The notes below the pieces were generated by a model. That model was not told the DNA's origin. It did not search any database and was given only the letters and a program-made list of their open reading frames with translations. Below, piece by piece: positions 6,960 through 17,691 of a stretch of DNA of 40,244 nucleotides; positions within the stretch are counted from its first letter, which is position 1; each line of letters starts with the position of its first letter. Source of the DNA: Comamonadaceae bacterium (GTDB lineage: Bacteria > Pseudomonadota > Gammaproteobacteria > Burkholderiales > Burkholderiaceae_C); assembly GCA_947450765.1 (NCBI GenBank), contig CANFXC010000020.1:1-40244 (forward strand), written 5' to 3'. The translations under genes and the position numbers were made by a program.

Positions 6960-8345
6960 TCAGCGCAGCCCGGCACCTTCTTCAGGGTCGAGCCGAAAGA
7001 AGGAAAAAAGCGACAACAGTGTCATCAAGCCGACCACGACAAAGGCGGGCGAAAAGTCTTCGGCGTGCAGGTGCACCGCGTCGCCGCCATGCCACCACGA
7101 TGCGGCGCTGACCAAAGAGGCGCCGAGCACCACACCCAAGCTCAGCGAGAGTTGTTGAGCCATAGCTGACAAGGCCGTGGCGTGGCTCATGCGGGCTTTG
7201 GGCACGTCTGAAAAGCCCAGCGTCGTCATCGTCACCATGGCGAGTGAGTTGACTAGGCCGCTGAGCAGCATCACGCAGAACATCAGCAGGTGCGAGGTGC
7301 TTGGCTTGAACAGGCCATAGCTCATGTAGGCCACGCTGGTCAAAATGGTCGCGCCGATCAACAGCTGGCGAAAGCCAAAGTCGTGAATCGCCCGCTGCAT
7401 GACGGCCCGCGTGCCCAGTGCGCCAATGGCGGTGGCCACGGTCAGCGCGCCCGACGCCAGCGGCGACAGGCCAAAGCCGATTTGCAGCATCAGCGGCAAC
7501 AGAAAAGGCGAGGCACCAATGGCGATGCGCAGCGGCGTGCCGCCCAGGACGTTCGTCCGGTAGGTCTGAAAGCGCAGGATGTCCAGGTCAATGATGGGCT
7601 CCGGCTGCCGGCGAGTGTGACAATAGTAGCGCCACAGCGACAAGGAGCCCAGACCCGCCGCGAACCAAGACACCCAGCCGGGCGCGAGGGCTTTGCCGGC
7701 TATTTCCATCGCGCCCAGCAGCGCTGTCAGACCGGTTGCCAACAGCAAAAAACCAGTGGTGTCGAACGGCACCGGGACCGCTGCCTCATGCGAGTCTTCT
7801 ACAAACGTCATGGCCAGCAAGACAGCCAACAAACCGAACGGGATGTTGATGAGAAAAATCCAGCGCCAAGAGGTCATGGAGACAATCGCGCCGCCAAACA
7901 GCGGGCCGATCATGCGGCCAATCACCGGCGGCACGGTGAACCAGACCATGGCTGAAACGATGTCTGCTGGCGGCACCGCGCGCAGCAAAATCAGGCGCCC
8001 GACCGGCACCATCATGGCGCCGCCCAGGCCTTGCAGAATTCGAAAAACCACCAGTTCAGGCAGCGTGTTGGCGACCCCGCACAGCGCCGAGCCGAGCGAA
8101 AAACACACAATCGCCAAACAAAAAATTCGTTTCGCACCGAAGCGGTCGGCGAGCCAGCCGCTGACGGGGATGAACACGGCCAAGCTCAATAAGTAGGACG
8201 TGATGGCTAGGTTCAAGTGAAGCGGCGGCACCTGCAAAGATTCGGCGATGCTGGGCAAGGCTGTGGCCATGACCGAGGTGTCGAGGTTTTGCAGAAAAAG
8301 TGGGCTGGCCACAATGAGAGGGACTAATCTGCTGCGGGACACCAT
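6960..8345 (-). CDS. MFS drug-efflux transporter, DHA2 (EmrB/QacA) type
   Basis: The protein has 461 residues and about 14 predicted helices. The MFS motif GWLADRFGAKR lies after the second helix, and an ILQGLGGAMMVPVGRLIL segment in helix 4 is typical of DHA2 proton-driven exporters. A GPLFGGAI segment resembles the antiporter motif in helix 5. Such proteins export drugs, dyes or other toxic compounds from the cytoplasm. The ATG start overlaps no neighbour. It lies downstream of katG on the same strand but is separated from it by a 14-bp inverted repeat, so common transcription is doubtful. The substrate cannot be predicted and no regulator gene is adjacent. Confidence 0.9.
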   Translation of the reverse strand: MVSRSRLVPLIVASPLFLQNLDTSVMATALPSIAESLQVPPLHLNLAITSYLLSLAVFIPVSGWLADRFGAKRIFCLAIVCFSLGSALCGVANTLPELVVFRILQGLGGAMMVPVGRLILLRAVPPADIVSAMVWFTVPPVIGRMIGPLFGGAIVSMTSWRWIFLINIPFGLLAVLLAMTFVEDSHEAAVPVPFDTTGFLLLATGLTALLGAMEIAGKALAPGWVSWFAAGLGSLSLWRYYCHTRRQPEPIIDLDILRFQTYRTNVLGGTPLRIAIGASPFLLPLMLQIGFGLSPLASGALTVATAIGALGTRAVMQRAIHDFGFRQLLIGATILTSVAYMSYGLFKPSTSHLLMFCVMLLSGLVNSLAMVTMTTLGFSDVPKARMSHATALSAMAQQLSLSLGVVLGASLVSAASWWHGGDAVHLHAEDFSPAFVVVGLMTLLSLFSFFRLDPEEGAGLR

Positions 8346-8370
8346 GCGAACATTCTAGGGCGGCTGAACG

Positions 8371-8423
8371 CACACAGCCTCTACCTTGCTTCGGGAGAAC
8401 CCGGGCTCAGTAGAGGCTGTGTG
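8371..8423 (-). terminator. 14-bp inverted repeat between katG and the MFS gene
   Basis: CACACAGCCTCTAC (8371-8384) is exactly complementary to 8410-8423, with a 25-base G/C-rich loop. It begins about 30 bases after the katG stop, so a terminator for katG is the natural reading. No T-run follows on the minus strand, so it may instead act as a transcript-stabilising structure. Confidence 0.5.
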
Positions 8424-8456
8424 TTTCAGGCCCGTGAAGGCCTAGCGACTTAAGAA

Positions 8457-10673
<2,217 letters not shown>

Positions 10674-10694
10674 TTAACGATTTAGTACTTTGTC

Positions 10695-10723
10695 AGTTTA
10701 GGGCTTGGGTAAAGACCTATCAA
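10695..10723 (-). promoter_or_regulatory. Probable katG promoter, with possible OxyR half-sites upstream
   Basis: On the minus strand TTGATA (10718-10723) and TAAACT (10695-10700) are 17 bases apart and 40-68 bases before the katG start. Just upstream (10724-10752) are ATAG/CTAT-like elements that resemble loose OxyR half-sites. The hexamers are a good sigma-70 match; the OxyR reading is weak. Confidence 0.5.
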
Positions 10724-10811
10724 TTAAGTTTTCTAATGGCCCCGATAGCGCGGTCTGACTCGCCTGTCATACCCCTGCAACGTAAGTAGTTGTTTGCCAC
10801 ATTGACTGGTT

Positions 10812-10852
10812 TTGATCCAGGTCAAATCGCCTCGCCGGAGGACGCTTGTAAT
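10812..10852 (+). promoter_or_regulatory. FNR/Anr box and class II-type promoter of the porin-cytochrome gene
   Basis: TTGATCCAGGTCAA at 10812-10825 matches the FNR/Anr consensus TTGAT-N4-ATCAA at nine of ten informative bases. A TGTAAT -10-like hexamer is at 10847-10852. Its spacing puts the box centre about 41 bases upstream of the implied start site near 10860, the classic position for FNR activation. The gene starts at 10897. This implies induction when oxygen is low. CRP-family members with similar boxes (Dnr, NarR) are alternatives. Confidence 0.7.
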
Positions 10853-10896
10853 TTGAATCGTCAGAGGGTTCAAAAAGTGCCCAACAAGGAATCGCC

Positions 10897-12369
10897 ATGT
10901 CACGCTTGACGACGCAAATTAAAAACGGGTGCTCAACGATGGCGGTCATCGCGCTGAGCTTGGTGGCGCTTGGGGGTTTGTGGCTACCGCTGGAGGCCCA
11001 AGCGCTGCCATCCTTTGCGCGTCAAACCGGTCAGAACTGCGTCGCTTGCCATGCAGGCGGCCAGTTCCCGGAACTCACGCCGTATGGCCGGATGTTCAAG
11101 CTGACCGGCTACACCATCGGCGAGCGGACGATTCCTTTTTCTGTGATGGGCGTAGCGGGGGTCTCGAATGTGGCAGACAGAACCAAGACCGATGCACCGG
11201 ACGCTGACTTCCAGAAAAACTTTGCGCCCATCCTTGCTTCAGGCAGCCTTTTTATCGCCGGCAAAGTCACGGACAACATCGGCGCCTTCGTGCAGACCAC
11301 CTACGACAACTATGCCGTCACCAATGCCAACGGCAGCTTTTCCGGCCACAGCCAAGCCGACAACATGGACTTCCGGTATGCCGATCACATCGCCGACGGC
11401 AAACGGGATTGGATTTATGGCATCAGCGTGAACAACAACCCCTCAGTTTCCGACCCTTGGAACACCGCGGCGGCTTGGATGCAATACGTTCCGGTGCCGT
11501 CACCCACCAGCTATCAGTTTGCCGATGGTGCCGGTACCTACCCCGGCTTTGGCTCGGGCGGCAATATTGCGGGGGTCACCGCTTACACGCTGTGGAATAA
11601 AACCATTTATGCCGAGCTGGGGGCCTACAAAACGGCCAGTCAAGGCTTCTCATTCATGCGCGCCGGCATTCCTCAAGCGAGCAGAACTGCGCTCAGCGGC
11701 AGCAATCCGTATTGGCGCTTGGCGCTGACGCGGGAATGGGGACCGCACAACCTGATGCTGGGAACCTTGGGCATGACGGCCCGCGTTTTTGACGCCGCCA
11801 CGGACATCGGCGATCCGGGCAACCTCGGGCGCTTTCGAAACAACGGCGTCGACGCCCAATACCAATATCTGTTGGACCCGCACACGGTCACGCTGCAAGC
11901 CGCGTACATGCGGCAGGTGCAGACTTACTCGCTGAACGCCATCGCGGCGGGTCCGGCAGGATTTTTTCTTGCCGACGGTACGACACCTATAGACCCTGTG
12001 CACCAGTCCGACACCAGCTATATTTTTCGAGTCAAGGCGTCCTATATTTACCAAGCCAAATACGGCGGTAGCTTGGGTTTTTTCAACAAAACCGGCACCA
12101 CCAACACGCTGAACCAAACGTCTGGCTTTGACTCAAGCGGTCAAATCACTTCGGCCGATTCAACCCGCGTCACAGGCAATCTCTCGGGCAACCCGGCCAC
12201 TAGGGGCTTGACCTATGAAGCCTTCTGGATGCCGAAGCAGAACGTCCGGATCAGCGCCCAATACACCGCCTACAACATGTTCAATGGCGCCACCTCCAAC
12301 TACGACGGATTCGGCCGCAACGCCAAAGACAACAACACGCTGTTTATCTATGCGTGGATTGCGTACTGA
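10897..12369 (+). CDS. Outer-membrane porin-cytochrome c fusion (Cyc2-like)
   Basis: The 490-residue protein has a signal peptide (likely cut after EAQA, about residue 36). A very short cytochrome domain follows, with one c-type haem site CVACH at residues 48-52 inside PSFARQTGQN and followed by PELTPYGRMFKLTGY. The rest, about 400 residues, alternates polar and aromatic residues and ends in aromatic IYAWIAY, as expected for an outer-membrane beta-barrel. This layout is that of Cyc2, the outer-membrane Fe(II) oxidase of Acidithiobacillus and neutrophilic iron oxidisers, and of related fused porin-cytochromes. The next gene encodes a di-haem c4 cytochrome, as cyc1 follows cyc2 in A. ferrooxidans. 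The ATG follows AAGGA. An FNR box lies upstream. Haem binding and the barrel are well supported; iron oxidation or extracellular electron transfer is inference. Confidence 0.75.
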   Translation: MSRLTTQIKNGCSTMAVIALSLVALGGLWLPLEAQALPSFARQTGQNCVACHAGGQFPELTPYGRMFKLTGYTIGERTIPFSVMGVAGVSNVADRTKTDAPDADFQKNFAPILASGSLFIAGKVTDNIGAFVQTTYDNYAVTNANGSFSGHSQADNMDFRYADHIADGKRDWIYGISVNNNPSVSDPWNTAAAWMQYVPVPSPTSYQFADGAGTYPGFGSGGNIAGVTAYTLWNKTIYAELGAYKTASQGFSFMRAGIPQASRTALSGSNPYWRLALTREWGPHNLMLGTLGMTARVFDAATDIGDPGNLGRFRNNGVDAQYQYLLDPHTVTLQAAYMRQVQTYSLNAIAAGPAGFFLADGTTPIDPVHQSDTSYIFRVKASYIYQAKYGGSLGFFNKTGTTNTLNQTSGFDSSGQITSADSTRVTGNLSGNPATRGLTYEAFWMPKQNVRISAQYTAYNMFNGATSNYDGFGRNAKDNNTLFIYAWIAY

Positions 12370-12435
12370 CCAACTGCGTCAGTCATCTCCTTCATACCCG
12401 CAAACGCATTCCATCTTGACGCTTGGAGACTCAGC

Positions 12436-13080
12436 ATGAATTACCGTCACCTTGTCTTTGCCATGGCATTCGGCATCATCGCCACGGGCTGCACCAACAT
12501 TGAACATTCGCGTAACTTGGCCAACCCCAAGGTTCCCGGGACGACACTGGCGCAGCAAGTGTGCGCACTGTGCCACGGCGTTGATGGCCGCTCCACCAGC
12601 CCGAACTTTCCCAACCTGGCGGCGCAGCAGCCGGCCTACTTCATCGCGCAAATGAACGAGTTCAGAAATCACCGCCGCATGGACCCCGCCGGTTTTGAAT
12701 ACATGTGGGGCGTGAGCCGGAGCCTGACGGATGAGCAGATTCAGTCATTGGCAGCGTATTACGCAGCACAAACGCCGGCCCCGCCCGGCCCGGCTGGTAC
12801 TGCTGGGGCACTCGCCCGAGGCAAGCTTGTCTTTGAAAGTGGCGTGCCGGAGAGGAATGTCACCGCCTGCTTTGCTTGTCATGGTGCTCAGGCGCAGGGG
12901 AACGGACAATTTCCGCGTCTGTCGCATCAACATGCGGACTACATCATCAAGCAGCTCACGGTCTTTCAGCGCACAGAAGAGCGGCCTGATGGTGCGCTCA
13001 TGAAAACCGTTGCGCACGACCTGACGGCTGAAAACATGGCCGACGTTGCGGCTTATCTTCAAGTGCTGCCAGCGCCCTAG
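12436..13080 (+). CDS. Di-haem cytochrome c4-type lipoprotein
   Basis: The protein has 214 residues and two c-type haem sites, CALCH at 43-47 and CFACH at 145-149, each within a cytochrome c4-like half. Met90 in YMWGVSRSLTDEQI and the Met in GALMKTVAHDLTAEN are in the usual place for the sixth haem ligands. The N-terminus is a signal with a lipobox-like ATGC ending at Cys19, so it is probably tethered in the periplasm. GGAG seven bases before the ATG is a good ribosome binding site. The gene starts 66 bases after the porin-cytochrome gene and most likely shares its FNR-type promoter. As in the cyc2-cyc1 pair it could carry electrons between the outer-membrane haem and a terminal oxidase or reductase. 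Confidence 0.88.
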   Translation: MNYRHLVFAMAFGIIATGCTNIEHSRNLANPKVPGTTLAQQVCALCHGVDGRSTSPNFPNLAAQQPAYFIAQMNEFRNHRRMDPAGFEYMWGVSRSLTDEQIQSLAAYYAAQTPAPPGPAGTAGALARGKLVFESGVPERNVTACFACHGAQAQGNGQFPRLSHQHADYIIKQLTVFQRTEERPDGALMKTVAHDLTAENMADVAAYLQVLPAP

Positions 13081-13124
13081 GCGTTGACCGGCAGCGGGCG
13101 TTCATCAAATGTGGAGACCCCCAA

Positions 13125-13153
13125 TTGTCTTAGTGTGAGCGCCTCTTTAGAAT
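13125..13153 (+). promoter_or_regulatory. Sigma-70 promoter of dctA
   Basis: TTGTCT (13125-13130) and TAGAAT (13148-13153) are separated by exactly 17 bases and lie 31 bases before the dctA start. This argues that dctA has its own promoter rather than depending on the cytochrome operon. Confidence 0.65.
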
Positions 13154-13183
13154 GCGCGCTCCATACCCTGAAAGTGCCTCCAC

Positions 13184-14530
13184 ATGACCACCGTCGCAGC
13201 CAAGAAACCCCCGTTTTACAGGTCTCTGTATCTTCAAGTCGTCTTCGCGGTGGTGTTGGGTGTCGCCCTAGGACACTTTTACCCTCAGCTCGGCGCCGAC
13301 ATGAAGCCGTTGGGGGATGGTTTCATCAAGTTGATCAAGATGATCATTGCACCGATCATCTTTTGCACCGTGGTGATTGGCATTGCGGGCATGGAAGACA
13401 TGAAGAAAGTCGGCAAAACCGGCGGCCTGGCCCTGATTTACTTTGAGGTTGTCAGCACACTGGCCTTGATTGTCGGGCTGATCATCGTCAACGTGATTCA
13501 ACCCGGTGCGGGCATGAACATCGATGCTTCCACACTGGACACCAAAGCCATTGCGGCTTACACCGGCCCCGGGAAAATGGTCGGCACGGTCGACTTCCTG
13601 ATGAACATCATCCCGACCTCGGTGGTGGACGCCTTCGCCAAAGGTGAGATTTTGCAGGTCTTGCTGTTTGCCATCCTGTTCGGCTTTGCGCTGCATCGTT
13701 TTGGTGGTCGCGGCACCATGGTGTTTGATCTGATTGAGAAAACGTCCCACGTGCTGTTTGACATTGTCGGCATCATCATGAAGGTCGCTCCCATTGGCGC
13801 CTTTGGTGCGATGGCCTTCACCATCGGCAAGTACGGCATCGGCTCATTGTTCTCACTGGGCAAGCTCATGGGCACCTTCTATTTGACCTGTTTGATTTTT
13901 GTCTTTGTGGTGCTGGGCCTGATTTCTAAACTTCACGGCTTCAGCGTTTGGAAGTTCATCAAGTACATCAAGGAAGAGCTGCTGATCGTCTTGGGCACAT
14001 CGTCCTCTGAGTCGGTCTTGCCGCGCATGATGGAAAAACTTGAGAATCTCGGCGCCAAGAAAACCTGCGTGGGTCTGGTGATTCCAACGGGTTATTCATT
14101 CAACCTGGACGGCACGTCCATTTACTTGACCATGGCGGCCGTCTTCATTGCGCAGGCCACGAATACGCCCATGACACTGATGCAAGAAGTGACGCTGCTG
14201 GGCGTTCTGCTGCTCACCTCCAAGGGCGCCGCCGGCATCACGGGCAGTGGCTTTATTGTGTTGGCGGCCACTTTGTCGGCCGTGGGCACGGTTCCCGTGG
14301 CTGGCCTGGCCCTGATTTTGGGCATTGACCGCTTCATGTCCGAAGCCCGGGCGTTGACCAACCTGGTTGGCAACGGCGTGGCGACCCTGGTCGTCGCCAA
14401 ATGGACAGGCGAACTTGACGTCGACCGGATGAATGCCGGGCTGAACAATGAGACGTGGATTGAGGCCGACGCCCCCGAAGTGCTACTGGCTCAAAAAGAG
14501 GCGCACATGGCGACAGGCAAGTCGGTCTGA
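13184..14530 (+). CDS. dctA: C4-dicarboxylate transporter (DAACS family)
   Basis: DctA imports succinate, fumarate and malate with protons across the inner membrane. The 448 residues match the family length. The serine-rich hairpin [18 protein letters not shown], the substrate motif [16 protein letters not shown] and the tail segment [20 protein letters not shown] are diagnostic for DctA among glutamate/dicarboxylate symporters. The ATG at 13184 has only a weak ribosome binding site, but the conserved N-terminus [14 protein letters not shown] begins right after it. It has its own promoter. A DctBD sensor pair often controls this gene but is not in the window. Downstream lies a duplicated fragment of moaC. 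Confidence 0.95.
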   Translation: MTTVAAKKPPFYRSLYLQVVFAVVLGVALGHFYPQLGADMKPLGDGFIKLIKMIIAPIIFCTVVIGIAGMEDMKKVGKTGGLALIYFEVVSTLALIVGLIIVNVIQPGAGMNIDASTLDTKAIAAYTGPGKMVGTVDFLMNIIPTSVVDAFAKGEILQVLLFAILFGFALHRFGGRGTMVFDLIEKTSHVLFDIVGIIMKVAPIGAFGAMAFTIGKYGIGSLFSLGKLMGTFYLTCLIFVFVVLGLISKLHGFSVWKFIKYIKEELLIVLGTSSSESVLPRMMEKLENLGAKKTCVGLVIPTGYSFNLDGTSIYLTMAAVFIAQATNTPMTLMQEVTLLGVLLLTSKGAAGITGSGFIVLAATLSAVGTVPVAGLALILGIDRFMSEARALTNLVGNGVATLVVAKWTGELDVDRMNAGLNNETWIEADAPEVLLAQKEAHMATGKSV

Positions 14531-14536
14531 CAAAGG

Positions 14537-14635
14537 CTTGGCGCCAGGCTTTTCCAGCAGCTTCACATCGGTGATGGTCATGCCCCGGTCGACGGCTTTG
14601 CAGATGTCGTCAACCGTCAGCAGGGCGAGTTGGGT
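14537..14635 (-). pseudogene. Duplicated 3' fragment of moaC
   Basis: On the minus strand this encodes about 33 residues ([18 protein letters not shown], then [15 protein letters not shown]) closely matching the C-terminal part of intact moaC at 15441-15929. At DNA level 14554-14633 and 15485-15564 agree at 72 of 80 bases. The 5' part of the gene is absent and the frame runs past the normal stop. It is therefore a relic of a duplication or of an insertion that split the dctA-moaC interval. The rest of 14531-14857 holds no gene I can support; it includes a G8 run at 14775-14782. Confidence 0.8.
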
Positions 14636-14857
14636 GCTAAATGATTCAACAGTTAAGCGACACCGCAAGTGCCGTTTGAACGAACTCTTGATTGTTCATG
14701 GGGGCAAAAAACGACAGAGTGCCACGCCTAGCTGCTGCCTGTCTACGCTTTTTGAGCGGCCATGGCGCTGTTGAAGGGGGGGGCTCGCGCAGGGCCGTCG
14801 TTACAATTAGAGACTTCTCAAGTAGAGAAATCGTTCAAATCAATCTAGTAACCGTTT

Positions 14858-15370
14858 ATGACCATTAAAAGCAATCTCCTGTCACTGGCGACCGTTGGCG
14901 CCTTGTCACTCCTAGCATCTCAACCTGCGATGAGCGTTCCCTTCACCCCGACCACTACCTTCGCAGAACACAACGAAACACGCGGCTACATAGCCTTTCA
15001 GTGGTTCACTGGCGAAACTAGCTTGACAAAGCCTAATATCGTTTTAGGTCTTCGTCAGACCACTACAGACGTTTCAAACAAAATCACTGGCTACGACATG
15101 AGCTATTCGTACAGCTTAGAAAAGTCCACATCTGATGCGTTCCGCTTTGGCTACCTGGATGGAAAATGCAGCGGAGGCTTGGCTACCGTAGGCTTGGGCT
15201 ACTCTTTCAAGAAGGCAGCTGTCTTGGGCTTTGTGGGTATGACAGGCTCTTACGCCAAAGCGTTTGGCGAAATCGATGGCAACAAAAATCTGGGTGCTGG
15301 CCTAGAACTCAATACATTGCGTTGCGCTGGCGACCGTGAAAGCACCACGACTGCTTTGCCACCGACCTGA
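14858..15370 (+). CDS. Exported hypothetical protein, A/T-richer than neighbours
   Basis: I do not recognise this 170-residue protein. It begins with a Sec signal peptide (LLSLATVGALSLLASQPAMS, likely cut just after). Its mature part is rich in Gly, Thr, Ser and aromatic residues, with alternating stretches such as GYDMSYSYSLEKS and ATVGLGYSFKK that would suit a small beta-sheet or barrel-like exported protein. Two cysteines (GKCSGG and LRCAGD) may pair. Base composition is clearly lower in G+C than the neighbours (about 45% in 15001-15060, which I counted). The gene is bracketed by a moaC fragment and intact moaC. It has no strong ribosome binding site. Acquisition by transfer is plausible; function is unknown. 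Confidence 0.6.
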   Translation: MTIKSNLLSLATVGALSLLASQPAMSVPFTPTTTFAEHNETRGYIAFQWFTGETSLTKPNIVLGLRQTTTDVSNKITGYDMSYSYSLEKSTSDAFRFGYLDGKCSGGLATVGLGYSFKKAAVLGFVGMTGSYAKAFGEIDGNKNLGAGLELNTLRCAGDRESTTTALPPT

Positions 15371-15395
15371 TTTTTAGCAAAATCCGAGGGTTCGA

Positions 15396-15420
15396 CAACC
15401 CGGCTTTTTAAGGCCGGTTG
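15396..15420 (-). terminator. Hairpin between moaC and the exported orphan
   Basis: CAACC-GGC pairs with GCC-GGTTG (eight pairs with one bulged base) around an A/T-rich loop. It lies between the two convergent gene ends and could terminate either transcript. The T-run is inside the loop rather than after the stem, which weakens the case. Confidence 0.4.
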
Positions 15421-15440
15421 AGTGGTTGGTTTGTTGGCGT

Positions 15441-15929
15441 TCACTTCTCCGCAATGAACGTCCCAGACTTGCCGCCATGCTTCTCCAGCAGCTTCACATC
15501 GGTGATGGTCATGCCCCGGTCAATGGCTTTGGTCATATCGTAAATCGTCAGCAGGGCGAGTTGGACGGCGGTCAGGGCTTCCATCTCGACACCCGTTTGG
15601 CCGACGGTTTCGACCGCGGCGCTGCAAATGATGCTGCTGGCTTCTTCATCAGCGTTGAACTCCACCGCAACCCGCGTCAGGGCCAGCGGATGGCACAGCG
15701 GAATCAAGTCGCTGGTTTTTTTGGCCGCCATGATGCCGGCGATGCGGGCGATGCCGAGCACGTCGCCCTTTTTGGCCGTGCCTTGCAAAATGATGGCCAG
15801 CGTGGCCGGGTGCATGATGATGCGGCCTTGCGCTACCGCGATCCGGTGCGTGGTGGCTTTGGCTGCCACATCAACCATGTGGGCCTGGCCTTGTGCATCA
15901 AAATGTGTCAGTGCGGAGGTGCTTGTCAT
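15441..15929 (-). CDS. moaC: Cyclic pyranopterin monophosphate synthase
   Basis: MoaC converts the MoaA product to cyclic pyranopterin monophosphate in molybdenum cofactor synthesis, in the cytoplasm. From ATG at 15929 the product has 162 residues, the usual length. Conserved segments are [12 protein letters not shown] at the start, [13 protein letters not shown] (active-site His), [37 protein letters not shown] and the terminal GGKSG. The in-frame extension to 16052 has no family similarity and overlaps the divergent protease, so it is rejected. A degraded copy of its 3' end lies 0.9 kb downstream. No other moa gene is in the window. Confidence 0.96.
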   Translation of the reverse strand: MTSTSALTHFDAQGQAHMVDVAAKATTHRIAVAQGRIIMHPATLAIILQGTAKKGDVLGIARIAGIMAAKKTSDLIPLCHPLALTRVAVEFNADEEASSIICSAAVETVGQTGVEMEALTAVQLALLTIYDMTKAIDRGMTITDVKLLEKHGGKSGTFIAEK

Positions 15930-16050
15930 GTTGTTTCCAATAGCGAGATGGGCACCATCATAAGAGCGAAGCTTTACGCTTGGTACATGCCGTCCGAGAA
16001 GAACGCGGCTACCATGACGAGTTGGATGCCCGCCCGATAACCAGTAGGAC

Positions 16051-17691
16051 ATGAGCGACTTACCCCCCCCGAATTGCGCTACGACGACTTCTCGATCCAG
16101 TGTTTTGACGCTTGGTTGGCTGAGCCGTGTCAGCTTGGCATGTTGGCTGATGTTTGCCGCGGGAAGTGTCTCGCAGGCCCAGCTGTCGGAGTCACCGATT
16201 CGGGCCAGTCAGCTGCCCGCGTTGGGTGACGGCTCGGAACTCGCTGCAGCGAGTGAACGGCGGTTGGGGGATCGAATTGCATCGAGTATTTTTCGCGACC
16301 CCGACTACATTGACGACCCCGTTTTGGGTGACTATGTGCAGGGCATTTGGCAGCCGCTGATGGACGCTGCCCGGGCGCGCGGTGAGCTGAGTAACGAGCT
16401 TGAAGATCGCTTTGCCTGGACGGTGATGTTGGTGCGGGACCGCAGTGTCAATGCTTTTGCCTTGCCGGGCGGTTACCTAGGCGTGCACACCGGTTTGATC
16501 GCGGTGGTCAGCAGTGCCGACGAGCTGGCCGCCGTCATGGCGCACGAGCTCAGCCATGTGACTCAGCGGCACATCTCCCGTCTGATGACGCAGCAACAGC
16601 GGCAAATGCCATGGGTCATCGGGGCGATGATTTTGGGTGCGCTGGCGGCCAGCAAAAGTCCTGGCGCGGCGAATGCTGCGATTGTGGGTGGTCAGGCCTT
16701 GGCGGTGCAAGGCCAGCTGAATTTTTCGCGCGACATGGAGCGTGAAGCAGACCGGGTGGGCTTCGGCGTCATGGTCGATGCGGGTTTTGAGGCCAGCGGC
16801 GTGGGCGCCATGTTTGAAAAGCTGCAGCAAGCGTCCCGACTGAACGACAACGGATCGTTTCCATACCTTCGTTCACATCCGCTGACGACACAGCGCATTG
16901 CCGAGGCGCGTGCGCGCTTGCAAACGGCCGCACCTGGTCCGTCATTGCACGCGATTCCTAGCAACCCACATCTGCACAGCATGATGTCCGCACGCTCACA
17001 AGTGCTTGGCGATCCCGGCGTTGACGCGCTTCGACTCATCATGACGCAAGCGCAGCGTGCGATGTCTGGCGCGGTGTCTTCTGCTGCGCTGTCGCCGGCG
17101 CTGGCCGGCAGTTTGTACGGCGGTGCTTTCGCCGCCAGTCGCTTGCGCGAGCATGCCGTCGCGCACACCTTGGCCGAGCGTTTGAAAAGGTTGGCGGCGC
17201 CGCTGCCTGGTGCGGCCAGTACGGCAGACTTGCTGCTGATAGAACTTGATTTTGAAGCCGGAAAAATCGCTGAAGCAGCTGCCGAGTCGCGCTTTTCCAC
17301 GGCCACCAGCCGAGCCGAACTGATGGTGCAAGCACGTGCGTTACTGGCTGCCGGTCGCGCCGCAGAAGTGGCGGATAAGTTACAAATTTGGGTCGTCACG
17401 CATCCCAAAGATGCATTGGCTTGGCAGTTACTCTCGGATGCTTGGGGTCGACAAAACCAACTGACGCGTGCTGTTCGGGCCGAAGCCGAAAGCCGGGTAG
17501 CGCAGCTTGACTACCCTGCCGCACTAGACCGCCTGAAGGCGGCCCAAGAATTGATGCGCAGTGGCCGTGATGGAAGTGGCCAGAACACGCACATCGAGGC
17601 GTCGATCATTGACACCCGCACGCGACAAGTGGCTTCGTTAATTCGGGAACAGACGCTCGAGGACAAAGTCGACAGCAAGCTGCAGCCCTGA
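16051..17691 (+). CDS. bepA: Periplasmic M48 metalloprotease with TPR tail (BepA-like)
   Basis: BepA-type proteases sit in the periplasm and help assemble or degrade outer-membrane proteins such as LptD. The 546-residue product has a signal region at about 20-43 ([20 protein letters not shown]) and zinc motif HELSH at 165-169. The third ligand is Glu232 in [25 protein letters not shown] lies just before the active site, and a helical TPR-like C-terminal half follows. The length is close to E. coli BepA plus an extended tail. The early codons contain a C8 run (16063-16070). The gene end overlaps the convergent YvlD-like gene by 54 bases. Confidence 0.9.
   Translation: MSDLPPPNCATTTSRSSVLTLGWLSRVSLACWLMFAAGSVSQAQLSESPIRASQLPALGDGSELAAASERRLGDRIASSIFRDPDYIDDPVLGDYVQGIWQPLMDAARARGELSNELEDRFAWTVMLVRDRSVNAFALPGGYLGVHTGLIAVVSSADELAAVMAHELSHVTQRHISRLMTQQQRQMPWVIGAMILGALAASKSPGAANAAIVGGQALAVQGQLNFSRDMEREADRVGFGVMVDAGFEASGVGAMFEKLQQASRLNDNGSFPYLRSHPLTTQRIAEARARLQTAAPGPSLHAIPSNPHLHSMMSARSQVLGDPGVDALRLIMTQAQRAMSGAVSSAALSPALAGSLYGGAFAASRLREHAVAHTLAERLKRLAAPLPGAASTADLLLIELDFEAGKIAEAAAESRFSTATSRAELMVQARALLAAGRAAEVADKLQIWVVTHPKDALAWQLLSDAWGRQNQLTRAVRAEAESRVAQLDYPAALDRLKAAQELMRSGRDGSGQNTHIEASIIDTRTRQVASLIREQTLEDKVDSKLQP

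Noticed and set aside
7290..7955. 221-residue plus-strand frame inside the MFS gene
   Set aside because: It is antisense to a transporter with clear motifs and has low-complexity Gln/Arg content.
14775..14782. G8 run before the exported orphan as a phase-variable promoter spacer
   Set aside because: No promoter hexamers flank it at a sensible distance.
16063..16070. C8 run near the start of the BepA-like gene as a phase-variation switch
   Set aside because: Eight bases is short for efficient slippage, and a housekeeping-type protease is an unlikely target.
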